The translations under genes and the position numbers were made by a program. Below are positions 11,280 to 24,302 of a stretch of DNA of 64,000 nt, piece by piece. The stretch comes from Echinostoma caproni (Eukaryota > Platyhelminthes > Trematoda > Plagiorchiida > Echinostomatidae), in contig UZAN01039378.1 in the NCBI GenBank assembly GCA_900618425.1, forward strand, positions 140,238-204,237. The letters are read 5' to 3'. The stretch's first letter is position 1. Each line of letters starts with the position of its first letter. A model generated the notes under the pieces. The model had not been told where the DNA came from, ran no database searches, and saw only the letters and a list, made by a program, of their open reading frames with translations.

Positions 11280-12001
11280 CTAGACTGCGCCAAACAAATC
11301 ACTGTACAATATTCTTCGTGAAAAAGAAAACGTTCCATCATTTGCACTTAGGCTGAATACTGTTAGGTTGCCCAGGACAAGGCAGATGAATTTTCTTGAG
11401 GAAGCCACAACCGGAGTCTTCGATGAGCTAGGATCTGACCTGCAAGGCAGCGATGTGGTGTGCAAAAACCGCAATCCTTTGTGTTCAGTTCATCGAATCA
11501 TACGCCATTTGTACGGGTTCAAACGTCCAAGGTGCCCAAAATACTTCGATGTCCAATCGAGCCGGTGATCACTGCCACAACCAGGAGGTTGTGTATGGTT
11601 CGTAGGTCCCCTCGTGATTGGTTTGGAATCAGGGCTTTTGGCCAACTCCCCTGGGTGAGCTACCAGTGATCCACCAACCCGGTTATAACCCCGGACACGG
11701 GCTTTTCGTCCTTTCTCCTTGGTGAGAAAACACCGTCGCGAGAAGGTAGTGAGTAGGGCTTCCTCAACAGAGGCTATTTGAGACGCTTGATCTTATGGGA
11801 GTATTTTGGCAGGTTCAAGGGAAGGGTGACCAGCTGCAACCCCAGACACCCACTCCCAAGCATACTGCGGCTTTTGGAGCCTTCGAAGAATAGTCTGCCT
11901 TCGACACTCAAGTATATTCTTGGTAATTTAACACACAACTGATTGGTAGCTTTCAGTAAAGGATTTGATTTACGTAAGACTGTAACGTAATCCACGAACA
12001 T
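11280..12001. other. GC-richer, repeat-like stretch of unknown identity
   Basis: This block is richer in GC than its surroundings and has longer open frames on both strands (for example 11368-11568, 11460-11669 and, on the minus strand, 11774-12001). Segments such as CNPRHPLPSILRLLEPSKNS can be read on the plus strand, with stops between. The block resembles the non-coding or 5' part of a fluke retroelement, but I cannot name the family and see no RT or nuclease motif. One ambiguous base (N) lies just upstream at about 11065. Confidence 0.35.
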
Positions 12002-15000
12002 AATCTTCTATGTATTCCAAGACACATCGGAAGGCTTGAGAGCACGATCATTTCATCAGATAAACTTCTCCTTTTGTCGTTTCGTGCAAAGGCAATTGAA
12101 CCATATCGCGGTCATATTTCCCATCTATTCGATAACGCAGTAAGGTCCTCACAGTAAAACCAATGAACTCCATCATAGAAGGTTGATGTTTGTAGGAAGA
12201 TTAACGTAAGGACCAGTATGTGATCCTTTGGAAAGTAAAGTAACTTGTCGGAAATACAGAAAACAGAATGGCTTTTCACGGATTTTGCATTTCGGGTAAA
12301 AAGGAGTACTTTAATATAAGTTGCATATCCGAAGATGGAAACCTGACAAACGTGTCTAGCTATCTACTATACAGTTGGTAAGAGGGTCCTTGAAGTTGAT
12401 TTCTTCAGGACGAACCACACTAAGAAAGTTAAATAAAAGATGATAAAACAAATTTTATGTTGATGATGAAAAGAATGCTCACGCTGGGTTTGTCACTGAT
12501 TTACCTTTGGTCAAACCCAATTGACACGAGTAGAGAATCAAGCTGCACATTTCTATTTTGCAAGTACCAAATAAACGTTAGCTCACTGAAGGTGCTCGTG
12601 GGGCGTTGGAATCATTCGCAGTGAAATAATAAACTGATCAATACTTTTTTGGGCGGCTTTTGTTTTAGCAAAGCCAAATCTAAAATTATCATCATTGTTC
12701 TGGTCATTCTTCCATCTTCAAACAATCAGAGTTTTGGGTAGTTTTCAAAAGAAACTGAAGGTTTCACAGAGGAGTCAGCGTTTACTGATTTTTAGATAGG
12801 CTGGTATTTTCTAATGTTCTTTGGGTCCTCCGGACTATGTTATACTTTGAGTGAAAGTATAACACTAATGTCTATCATCTTGTCATTGAAAATTTGATCG
12901 TCCCTCGTCCAAGTGTCTGGACATTAGAGGTAATACGAAATGATGAATCTTTCTACGACCACCGATTAAGATGGTCCTTCACCCAAGAATTCGTCCAAAA
13001 CGAGGAGTTCCATCCATTCAGAGGTAAATACAATCGTTATATTTTTACACATAAAAGATCAACTCAGAAGAAGTAAACTGTAAGAAAGAATTCTCCAAAC
13101 CATTTCTATAGGATAATACGAAATTTGTATGCGAAACAAATCAGTAATTTATCATATCAATCTTGGCTAATAAATAACATTTTAAATATTGTTCACACTG
13201 AAAAGCTAGTCTTATTTATTGATGCAGTAAGCCTTTGACGTGATATGTAACGTACTTTAAGAAAGTCCCTTGTTTTGTTTAATGATTATGTTAGTACACA
13301 CCCCACTGGCGTCATGCCATAAACGCGCGAGATTCAGCGCTACGCCAAAATGTTTTGATTATTATATTTTTGAGCCTTAATTTAGAAATGTTGTACAATT
13401 AAATCGCAGTTTCGGCTCTGTATCGCTAGAGTGGTATTTATTGTTTTCGAAGGAAAATGAATGACTAAGGTTTAACCGAAAGTATCCAGAAGAAAAATTG
13501 TCACATGGATCGTTGAATTTCATAATAATACACAATGGAGGGGATTCTCGTTTCGAGGGTTTCATAATCAAGTCACTTTGGTTGAACCTATGAGTACCAC
13601 TTAAAGTCACTCAGATTTTGATCAGTCTGTAGCCCAAAAGGCCTATGAGGGTTACATATTGTCTTCATCAAATTTTCCTTTTATTGTCACAATTCATTAA
13701 GCTTTGATCAGTCTAAATCGGCCGATTGTATACTGTTCCCTATTTAGCTGTCAATTGAATCAGTCATCTTATTGCTTTCCTAACTGTGTGAGCATCACCT
13801 TAATTTGATGTACCACGGAGACAGTGATCGATCAATTTCACTCGCCCTAACTAATAGTCCGGAATTTATAACGAAAACCCCGGAGTCTCTTCCAGTAGTA
13901 TGCTCCCAGCTCTCGTGGCTGCTGTACATAAATGCAACTGACACAGTAACTACAAAAACCCCTAAAGACTTCACTTGTTGTCCATAACCGTGGGCGTTTA
14001 CTGAATAAAGACATTAAAAATTTGTTTTATGAAGCACAGTGGATGCATTTCACTGAAAAGCAATAAATACTAACCGTAGACGTTAGGATTACGTAATGAA
14101 TTCCACGCAAACCCATTGTTTATTTGAGCCGGTTCTCCGTCCATGTTTGAATTTCTGCTTGCAATCATGCAATCACGGGTAGTTCAGGTTGCATAAAATA
14201 GATTACAACACTGCGTTCACATTGACAGTGTTCGCGACACATTTTGAGCATAAACAACAAACCACGTACGCATATGGCAGATTACTTGGAGTGCAAAGTT
14301 CGGATAAATGGTGAAATGCAGTGCAATTTCATGAATACTACACAGTTGTCTGTACAAAACCTACCACATATCGACTCCACCCAATGTGAGTACTGATGCC
14401 GTAATCTTGAATATGAAATGACAGCGTATACACAGATACATCACAGGGGCATTTTAGGTGAATGCTCTTCATAATTCGGATAGAAGAAATACAAACCGTT
14501 AGATAATGTATAATTTCGAAAGAAAACGATTTGATAGGGTAATTTTCCGTTAGCATGAAAAATCATACCAAGCTCAACCGTGATTTAGTTGAAACAGAAG
14601 GTGAAGGGCAAATATTCATTTTTCGTTTGAAACGACCATCCTTTGCGTAATGTGATCGTAAAATACTTTACTGAACAAACGATGGTTATTAAATTTTCTT
14701 AATCATTGCTGATGGTGAACAATCACCATGAATTCTGAAGGAATCATGATCAACTGCGCTTTTAACTTTACCATCACTTACATTGATGTGTTCAATTGGT
14801 ATGATGATCTTTGTATAAGCTACCTAATCATAACTGGGAGCATTCCAAAAGTCCCCGAGCCCATCAAATCGTTTGGTTTGTGACATATTCCGGAATTCGT
14901 TAACTGATGGATTAGCTAAATGAAGTGTCATTAATTATTTAATACCAAGTGCCTACGTTTATGTGCTACTAGTTCGAACGAATTACACAACCAAACAACA

Positions 15001-15150
15001 GATCACAGTGAACATATACGGGATTGGTGCTTTGTTAACTGGAACAACATTTCTTGTGTTTATCCAATAAACAGGTCATAATCTCTTCTGATCAATCAAA
15101 CCATTTCCTGAACGCTGCGCCTGTCAATCAGTTGCGGTTACTGACAGAAT
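12002..15150. other. No feature recognised
   Basis: AT-rich DNA. Short open frames are present but lack domains and splice support. Confidence 0.5.
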
Positions 15151-15179
15151 GAAGCGTGAAGGATACATATATTATTAAT

Positions 15180-15330
15180 CCCTGCACTCATACGCGTAAT
15201 GTGGACGGCAAATTCCATGCCGCACGCATTACATTCCGCGAAGCAACATGCTCATGTGGCTGTTGTTCCCATGGAAAACGTGGGCCAATCAAAATAACTG
15301 GACGTGCCCCGATCCGGTGCTTGCATGCAC
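15180..15330. other. CpG-dense patch with a CCAAT box
   Basis: The patch carries about nine CpG in 130 bp and a CCAAT in the context GTGGGCCAATCAAAATAA. It also overlaps a cysteine-rich open frame (15156-15377) without a known domain. It could be a promoter or first exon, or simply a less mutated repeat fragment. No TATA box or downstream gene could be tied to it. Confidence 0.15.
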
Positions 15331-16358
15331 ATGCTTTCCTTTTTTCATGCGTAACCTATAATTCAGCTGTCTTTTAATATATTGTTATCGCTATGCTTTT
15401 CTGCTCCATTCTGATAAAATTTCGGGTACTGAATTCCGTTTTTACGGCAAACACAACGCTCCTTATATTCATGTTTCAGTTATATCAACAAGCAGATTTT
15501 GCACCCAGAAGCAACCTACCCGTACAAAAATAGAACCTTACTTTGGCTCATTATCTGAAGCAACGTGAAATTAAAATGTGCCATAGCAATGACCAGTTCT
15601 GTGTCTTGTGTTCTTATCATACGGTAATCAGCGGTAATGGGGACCATAATCCAAACAACCCGACAAATTGGATGCAAAACCATAGAAAGGTAGAAGAGAA
15701 TATTTATTAGCCACCTTGAATGTTTATAACACTTGTATCTTATGTGTTTTGCACTCAAGTCAAGTCAAGATTGCACATTATTCATCCAATGTGGACAGAA
15801 TTTTCAGTGAAAAGAAGGTTGTCGCTTTTGCTTTGGCATACGTGCTTTTAAAATGAGCTTAACAGAATGCCAAATAGTTACTGAGATGATAATGAATCAC
15901 ACACCGAGAACGCGTAAGAAAATAAGAAATATGCCAACGTAGAAATTTACATTAGACTAAGTATAAGTTCCTAAAAGGTAAGGTACAACGGTATTTGTGA
16001 AAAGCAGTGGTACGAGTATATAAAGGTTTAAATTAATTGCGAGTGACAGAAGTTGAAATGGAGCTATATAGAGCTGTGTGTAATGGATGTAACACATCGG
16101 ACAAGATGGAATCACAGACGGTTACACGCATTAAGGTATTGGTTGACAATGGAATCAACCAGCTCCTCATAAGATACAGCTCTATATCTAGAGATGCTTT
16201 TCAGAGAGCGCCTAATTAATATGAAATCGTTAGACAGCAGACCAGGAAAGATAACGGGAGAGCAGTAGGTCCAATGGCATAAAGCGCATGAGAAATAATA
16301 AGTCAAATGCCGAAGGCGTGAAATATAAAAAGGCCAACTTGCTGACCCTAAGAAATGT

Positions 16359-17290
16359 TTATTCTACGTGATCGGACCGTTTGGGGTTAACAGACACAAA
16401 ACATCCAAGATATTTGAAGTGTTTTAACCTTGCAACGTTTACGTTATTGATCAAAATATTGGGAACAGATGGTGCAGAAAAAGTGGATGGCCTATGGTCA
16501 ATGGAAAACAAAACTGCAATGCATTTATTAGGATTCAAAGAAAGGTTAACATCAGAACTTGAACTTATGGCTGATTGAAGGGGGTTAGTTGAAGGGTTGT
16601 TGTTATGAGATGCACCACCAACCACTATGTCATCGTCATATTTGAAAGCGAAAACATTTGGAGTGATTGGCAAATTTTGGATATAAAACGAGAGTGGAAA
16701 ATGGGATAAACTTGCTCTCTGCATTACACCCTAGTTTACAGTAACAGTAGAAGATCTAATGCCATTGAGACAAGTGAATTGGCGTCGGCCGGTAAAATAG
16801 TCGTGCATCCAATCCAAAAGATGCGACGGCAGTTTATTTTGCCGTAACAGTGTCAATAGGATGTTTCTGTTCACAGAGTTAAACGCGTTCGTTTAGTTCA
16901 AGAAAGAAACGTGAACAATTTTGTGTTTTTGGTCTATAGTGGATAAAATAGAATGTATAAGACAAGCAACAGCATCTAAAGTAGAGCGACGCTTACAACA
17001 AGCAAACTGATTGGAATCACAAAAATCAAGATTAGAGGATATGTGCTTAATAATAATACACTCAAAAGTCTTAAGTAACACTGAAGATGAGGCAATGAGC
17101 GGAAACTTACCCTTTTCTTTCTTAGGTACTGGATTGATGCGAACATCACGCGATGTGTTAACTAGTCTTCCTTCTGACAGACATGTATTAAAGATAAATG
17201 AAACGGTTTGTGTGAGGTGCTTTGCACAAGTTTTAAGGACCTGTGGAGATAACCCATGAGGACCAGCGGATTTATTTCCATTGACATTAC
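16359..17290 (-). pseudogene. CR1-like reverse transcriptase, inactivated
   Basis: Recognisable pieces in order are INPVPKKEKGKFPLI, LLKTFECIIIKHI and KRRSTLDAVACLIHS. Motif A reads HVSFLN followed by a stop and then TNAFNSV (16881-16911), so the catalytic aspartate of FLD is changed to Asn at 16896-16898. A further frame (16359-16724) holds motif C as KYDDDIVVGG at 16629-16640, in place of the family's YADD, with both aspartates kept. KHFKYLGCFVS follows. The gene is spread over at least three frames. In an active element this enzyme performs target-primed reverse transcription. Confidence 0.88.
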
Positions 17291-17459
17291 TTTAACACTT
17301 GCTCTGCTGTGACAGACACAGGAAGGTAAAAATCAAGTGACGTGGTGTTTGGACTCGGTAAAGCTTGCATAACGTTTTTCACTGAAGGATAACATTTGTG
17401 GAGCTCATTGATATCGCATGAGACTCTAGTAGGTAAAGTTGAACGACCACAGAGCATCC

Positions 17460-18080
17460 TCAGTCCGTTACGTAGCTGACGGCAGGATTTTTTCCTGGCA
17501 CAGTGTCAGCATATAATTGAATGAGATGGGTAAACTCGTTTCTGAAGTGAAAGCTGACATATTTGACAGTCCGTTTATTTGAGTTTATCGGAGAGTGACG
17601 CAGGAGAAAACGTCCTTTACATTCTACAGAAGTACAAGAAATGTTTTGTGTGCAGTGAGTGAATATGCATTTGGTGAAGTTACACCACAATCGGCGCACA
17701 TAAGTGATGACGCCTGCATCTTTAGTTTTCCTCCATTGAGGTTTATCTGCTCGAAATAATTGGAAGCCTTTGATCTGAACCAATTCGTCCTTGACGGATT
17801 CTCGTAACCAAGATTTTTGGAAAAATAGCACACAACTTTTGGAGTACTCACCGTAGTGAATCAGAAGACCGATGTCCGATAGCTTAGAAAGAATTGAGCA
17901 GACATTCGACGACAAAATGACCGGAAAACCAATACTCCTCATGTTTCGGTGCTCAATTGCAACTTTCCAGTCAGCGCGATAATTTTTCCGTTTGCCATGT
18001 AAATTTCTGGGGATTAGTATAACCCTGCTTCTCAGAAAACAAGAAAAAACACATACGAACGGTTTGTTGATATATTCCAC
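17460..18080 (-). pseudogene. CR1-like endonuclease domain, partial
   Basis: A 206-residue open frame matches the N-terminal endonuclease region of CR1-type LINEs. Around residues 59-70 NVCSILSKLSDI corresponds to the conserved 'N-R-S-x-K-x-x-D' start. Around residues 88-113 KSWLRESVKDELVQIKGFQL leads into FRADKPQWR, the family's E-T-W-L ... G-F-x-L-F-R-x-D block, but with the catalytic glutamate of 'ETW' replaced (KSW). The later blocks holding the catalytic D and H are not clearly preserved. The enzyme would nick target DNA; this copy looks inactive. Confidence 0.8.
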
Positions 18081-18090
18081 GGATACTCGT

Positions 18091-21000
18091 ACGAAAATTA
18101 AACTGAGCTCGTTGTAGTAATGGTAGTGATCGATGTTAAAAATATATCTAGAGGTTGTCTGTGATGAAAATACAAAAGCTCCGGTGATAACAAAAAAAAT
18201 GAGACGGCCAATTTCAAAGGCCCCGCATGATACCGATGTTCATCACTTATAGCAGGTCTTCGGGACTACGGAATTCTCTACGTCTCCTTTTCATCATACA
18301 GAAATGTGTGTAGTGCAAAATGATATTAGCATAAGGAACTCCTGTTGATGAGATATTTCCACTTTTTAAAGATAAATTACCTTCATGTTTACTTCTTTAT
18401 GAACCTATTGGAGTTTCCAGACTGCTGCCGTTACATTCTCCGTCATTATTGGGAAAACGCGAATTTATTGACTATTAATGAAGCTGCATTGGACGAAAAG
18501 CAGACAGACAATGGGGCAGGAGTTTGAATTCCAGAGAGTAATACGTCCTTCTGTTGAGCTCCGAAGAGCGTGAACTTAAATCAAGTAAATCCCTTATGTA
18601 TGATTCACCAGATGAACTGAGAGTTATGCGTAAATATGTTTTGACTAAATCAATATCTGGTTAGTACTCTCTGCATACCTGTGAAAAATTTGTATATGCT
18701 CCAGTTGCCCAGGCGTAACTTTATCTGAACAGGATTACCAGAATTCTCTCTGGTTTTGCTTTTAGCTCAACCAGACACCGCTTATGATGGGGCTCTACTA
18801 GATTCAGCTTCAAGTACGGTAAGCCAAATGTTTTGCTTATTTGCCATTTAGTGATGCTGAGTGCTAACGAGATTTGTAATTGCAGTTCGTCTGAGGTGTT
18901 TTGCTTACTCGTTCCCACTTACATTTCACAGTCGTGTGACATTTATACACGCTCTTGCGCCTCCAGTCAAACGTAACTGCTTCTAATGTGATCTGTTTTA
19001 AAGTTAAAAGGCTTGGATGTACGCATGTTATCCAACCAATTTCCTCTGTTTACTCTTCATCTGTAGATGTTCATTTTTTGTGTGGATCCGTTACTTTTAT
19101 CTCGGACAATTCAGTAGGTACTAATTCAGGAGATAATGTAGCATGGTGCAAGTTAATGGTTCCCGTTTCATGAGCAGTTAATTGACCGTTTATGCTCTTA
19201 ATTTTATAGATGTTCAATTGATTTCAGAAGCCCTAGTTGCTACAGAAACAAACTGCATATATCGACCAAGAAACTGACATCAGTAGAATACGTGTAATCT
19301 TGTTGCAGTGTTTAGTTCATATAGTCAAAATAATTGTGTAATATGTTTCACTGCAGTTAGTTCGCGATGGCAATATGCATATAGGAAGATCATTTATTTA
19401 CGTCCCAATCAATTAGGCACAAGACATAGGCGGTGGTATTAAATCAGTAAAGATGAAACACTAACAGAGTGTGTCAATATAAGAAACATTTCAATTGTTT
19501 CCATTGTAACTTTCTTTGCAGGAATCATTGGAAAACCAACCTATAGAAGCTGGTTAAATAACCAAAACATTTTTGCGGTAAATTATCACGGCAAATATTT
19601 TGTTCTTTAAACCATTTAAAAATAAAATAAGTTAATCTGATTTTGAAATTATGCAAAAACGGTCAATATATCAGTAATCAGTGTGTTCATGTAGATGACT
19701 TACATTTATACGGGCAACCAGTTCTACGGCTCGATTCCGTGAGCAAAATGCATTGAACCCTGTAGGTTTTCAATAAAAAGTAAAGTTTCTCTTTATTGTC
19801 TGTGAGATGTTGTAAATACTGCTCTATTTTCGATCTTTATTTCAAGTGAAGTGAAATGAAGAAACTAACAAAACGAGGTCATTTGTTGGGTTTTCCTAGA
19901 GTATCCCAAACATATTATGAATAGGCTTTATTTTCAGCTGAGTAAATGGATCATTTTCTTATCAATGTTCAAGATTCAAGTAGGAATGTTCTGTTGGCAA
20001 ACAAACCGAAAAATTCTCAATAAATGGTCAACAGTGTAGCTTCTGTTTGATATTTTCTGCTTTCTTGTAAAGTATTCGCAAGTTTTCATACCCCTCGTTG
20101 CAGGAACATTACGAACTGCATCCGATCGTTAATTGACCAAAATGTATTCTTTTTTCACCTCACGTGTTCTATTGACTTCCCTATGATCACCCCAGACCAG
20201 GGTCTCTAAAACCGTTGAGATACACCACAGATGCAAATTGAGTTAAACATGTCACAGGTAGAACTGAGTAACAAAACTACAAAGACTGAAACTGTGAAGT
20301 AACAGACAAAAGACAAAGGCAGTTATTCACAGATGCGTTCTATCCGATGTTCTGTACAGTCCAACTCCCCGATTTGAACCGGTCGGCTTCTCATACGGTG
20401 TTTACATTCTGCATACAAATGTCTATAAAACAGTAAAAAAACACCAGTCACCAGATCGTGCATACCATTTGCTTGGATGTCACTAATATACCCTCACGTC
20501 GTTTTATATCAATGGGGCTGGCGAAGGAAATTGCCCTCTCCATTTCGTGACTTGCTATCTCTGATTACGGTCTGCGGGAAATTTCCAATTTGAGGTGAAA
20601 TATGGGCATTTTTCTTCACGATGGCCTGAGTTATGAGGTCAGTCATTTTAATGTCAGACATTTATTCCGTGGGACCAAAATAAAGCCAACTGAATCATTG
20701 TAAACAGCCAGCAAATGATTCTCAACATTGTCGGTTTCTGTTCATTCATTTGCCTTTTCATAAACTGTGCCAGATATTTGAGAATCAAATGCAATCGAAG
20801 TAAGCAAACAATCGAACGCAGCAGTCAAATAGAATTTAATTCCCCAACTTCCGAAATTGGCGTAAAAGGTGCAAATTTCTCCAAACTTCGAAATTTACCC
20901 TGCAAAAAGGCATGTCCTGGGAGACGGTATATCGACAATGAAAGAACCGATCATTCAGCAAAACATAAAGATTGACAATCGTGAAACGGATTTTTATTTT

Positions 21001-22060
21001 CACTTCCGTAACATGCAGTGACTTCTCGAAAACACAGTGTGCATAAATTTTGAAAAGAATAGTTACGTTGTGTTGTCATTTCACAAGCAAATGCCCAGAT
21101 TTCGCAAATACCACGATTTAATGAATCCATTGCCAATATTTGGTGCAAAGCTTTGTATGCCGTTGCCAAAAATAAGAAAAAGGGAAACGGTAAAAGCTTG
21201 ACATAATTTATATTGATTTAGCAAACGATGTAGGCTAACAGGGTCAAACAATTATGCAATAAAATCTAAACATCGCTTATTTTTCAAGTCATTAAAATGC
21301 CCTCAACCATTTCATCTAGTTTGCTACTACAGCAGTACGGAAATTCACATAAGAATAATTTCGCTACAATCATAGCGCCGGTTTTTGTCGTTTACCGTGT
21401 AAGCTCTTGTTCGAAAACAGTCTAAATAAATTCGCCAAGTGAACATGCAGATTCCTATCGTAGTCCTACAATGGTTTGAGCATGCAACAATATTCAATTT
21501 TCACTGCGTCCAACGTAAGAAGCCAATGGAATCCGTAGAGAGAGGTTAATCTCTCGGGGAACAGGTGAGAGTACCGGTGAGTACCAATCTGCGATCCTTA
21601 ATAGATATTTCCCACATAATCGTGTCAATTCACTCAGTAATGGAAGTTTACGGTGTTTATCGGTTTTAAGTAATGGAAATATGTATTTTTAACCTTTCAG
21701 AAAATCATCCACTCGTTGGGCTTCTGACAAATTTCGGTTTAATAATACACAATGTGAACGCATTTTTAATATTGAGATCAATATTCACTTTTTGCTTATC
21801 TATTGATCACCAATCCATTAAAATAGAACTAACCGGACGTAATGAATCATGAATCAAAAAGGGTTATATAAATACTTGATTAAGGAAGGACATTCTTGTG
21901 CTCCAAATATGTGGTTTCCTGGAATCATTCCATCAAACTGAACAACTTTTTTTGCAACATCCTACCTCTCTAGGCACCGTTCCAATATTGACATATATAC
22001 ATATAAACACACATATATAAATAAGGTTAAAGGTTATATCCTACATTGGGTCACATAATT
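18091..22060. other. No feature recognised
   Basis: AT-rich DNA. Open frames of 60-86 codons occur on both strands (for example 18721-18918 minus, and 20715-20975 plus with a hydrophobic N-terminal segment). None has a known domain. Confidence 0.45.
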
Positions 22061-22067
22061 CACTTTC

Positions 22068-22140
22068 CTGATGAAACCCATTCGGGTCGAATCATGTGTA
22101 TAGTGCTCCTGGACGTTGTATTGTATTGTATTTTTATTGT
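22068..22140 (+). ncRNA. Degenerate hammerhead-ribozyme-like core, probable PLE end fragment
   Basis: CTGATGA (22068-22074) matches the first conserved box of the hammerhead ribozyme. A short helix ACCC-ATTC-GGGT (22076-22087) takes the place of stem II, and then GAATC stands where GAAAC is expected. One base of the second box and the first pair of stem II are therefore changed. A GTATT-rich tail (about 22117-22140) follows. Penelope-like elements and trematode SINEs are known to carry type I hammerheads, so this is probably the end of a decayed element. Stems I and III were not convincingly found. Confidence 0.4.
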
Positions 22141-22144
22141 ATTA

Positions 22145-23503
22145 TAAATGAATTGCGCAGGTAACTGTGCCTACATGTCAGTTGAAAATGTTATCACAAT
22201 GGGATAAAAAATGACATGAAAATTCATATATAAGCATGACAAAATTGAAACAGGTTTTCACCTTTGTGGGTTTAAAGGTATTTTGTTGCGCATCTTCAGT
22301 GTCAGTGAGAACATGAGCCAGACAGGGAACCGTTGAATTGCGACAAATGAGAATGCCCGGATGGCAAGCAGTGACAATTGTATCGGGTTAAGGCGTGGAA
22401 ACGGCAAGAAAATAAATCGGGATTGTGCGGATAACTGGGGTCAATGAATATCTTATGGGTGAAATTCTCACATGAAGTGATATCCCAATTGCACAATTTT
22501 TGATCAGTGTTTGAAGAAATAGGAGAAACACGGCTGATAATTACTAAACCACGACTAATTTATTGCTCTGTACACGACAATATTCATCGTATAATGAAGC
22601 TTTTTATTAAACGCTCAACGTATGCTTCCATTATATTTGCTGAAGACAATTGGACTTACTGGACCATTGGCCAATAAAGCTTACATTGCAACAGAAAAGT
22701 GAATGATGCAACCAGGTTATAATAAAATCGCTTCAATGATATCTTAAAGCAAGGAAAATCCCTGCGCTGGTTAAGCGCCTCAGAATTATTGTTTTGTTAT
22801 TTCATAGTCAATGTCCACGCATAATAAACTAACATCAAACGAAATTTTCAAGTCAAGTCATAATACAAAAGCTTATGTTAGTACTCCTTTCTTTCACACA
22901 CTTATGTGTCCCTCGAACCATATTGCCATTAGAAGTCAGGTAAAAATGGGATCCCAGATTTGTAAAGCTATTAAACAACAAACAGAGACTTAACTGAAGC
23001 TATGGTGAACCGCTAAGTACAGAGGAGTAAGTGTCACTTCTGTGGTCCTATTCTGTGTACACTCATTTACTTTATCCTGTGAAATAACGTGTATGGACCG
23101 CAAGTTAAGGTGACCGTCTAAATGAATTTAAGTACGCTATATACCAGACTAAACACGAAACAGATTGCATTGTTCTTCAGTGTAGTGGTTTCACATCTAA
23201 GTTAAAGAAATCTCACTGTGAAGGTGCTCAAAGCTTTACAATCCTGGGCTACTTTTGCAATCAATTATCAAGGTAGGTTTGCTGTGGGGTGATACTCAGC
23301 ATCGAGACTGTGGGAATGTTTAGTCAAACTTCTTTCAGTTTCCCGAAAAACAATTTCAGTAGACGTTCAAGCATTCCTGGCCTGTCTCGCAGCCTGCGCC
23401 TCCAGCTAACTCATAGATCAAAGAAACAAACATTTCACATTCAGGTCTTTGTGAATTTTACTTCTGTTCACATAGGTAACTTAATCTAAAAAAACAAACG
23501 TGT
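22145..23503. other. No feature recognised
   Basis: AT-rich DNA without supported genes. Confidence 0.5.
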
Positions 23504-23722
23504 TCACAACTCTAGGTTCAATTTCAGATGAAAATCAAAGTGAAGTTCGTTGCATAGAAACGACGGATAGAAGTAATATATATCGTCGTCAGCTATATCT
23601 CGACATCTTCTGTTGACGCAACTACAAGTTGATCGGAATACCACATTCTGGGTCGTCCACCGGTCACAAACGGGAATATTGCTAGGTTTAACTGAGGGGA
23701 TTGATATTAACCTATGAAACCC
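23504..23722 (-). CDS. Candidate terminal exon, cysteine-containing, unknown protein
   Basis: On the minus strand a strong acceptor (a T-rich tract and then ACTGGTACTCAG) precedes a frame open for 72 codons to TGA at 23504-23506. The peptide has five cysteines in its middle part, in the pattern C-x13-C-x-C-x4-C followed later by another C; the central run reads STCSCVNRRCRDIADDD. This could suit an extracellular domain, but no family is recognised. No other exon could be linked to it. Chance is a realistic alternative. Confidence 0.2.
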   Translation of the reverse strand, partial: GFHRLISIPSVKPSNIPVCDRWTTQNVVFRSTCSCVNRRCRDIADDDIYYFYPSFLCNELHFDFHLKLNLEL

Positions 23723-24302
23723 CTGAGTACCAGTGGGAAAAAACGTTATGGTAACCAAACATTTCCAGGGTAGAATGGTCCTTCTTTTAATCCCTTCTCG
23801 ACAATATATTCCCAGGTTAACTTTGTGACTTTGAAAGAGCCTTATATAAAAATTGCGTTTTCTGCTATATGTACCATGTAGAGATGCAGAAAAATTGTTC
23901 TAGACATTGCGATATGGTTTACTTTCCGTTTTGTTTGCCTTTGAATTACATTCAAATATTGAAAATTTTATCCCCTGTAAATTGCAGGTTTGCATAAATC
24001 GTGACAAACTACCCACTGAGTACAATCGCAGTTTGAATCATATTCCTTTTGGAGTCGAAAGTACTTCCTCCGTCTGCTCTTTTAAAAGACAACAAGGATA
24101 AGCATCAATACGCAAATCGTTGGCAGTTTCATTCTTAGCTCGACCAGTTGGGTAATCTTGAATGTACCTGAAACGTGAGGGAACCAATCAACTTGGTGGT
24201 TAAATTCGCTAGAAAAGTCTGCGTTGAATACGTAAACTTTATCTTCAACAGCAAATTTATGTTTATCTCCAGGGCTGATGAAGATCATTAGTACCTTTTA
24301 AA

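Larger units (their letters stand above)
15975..18090 (-). mobile_element. CR1-like non-LTR retrotransposon (LINE), degenerate
   Basis: Read on the minus strand, an apurinic-type endonuclease domain (18080 to 17460) precedes a reverse transcriptase (about 17290 to 16360) and the C-terminal region (16306 to about 15975). This is the order of CR1/jockey-type LINEs. Frames are broken by several stops and shifts. The C-terminal part is recognisable from TYCSPVIFPGLLSNDFILIR. About 2.1 kb remains, so the 5' end is probably truncated, as is usual for LINE copies. No 3' tail or target-site duplication was identified. Confidence 0.85.
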
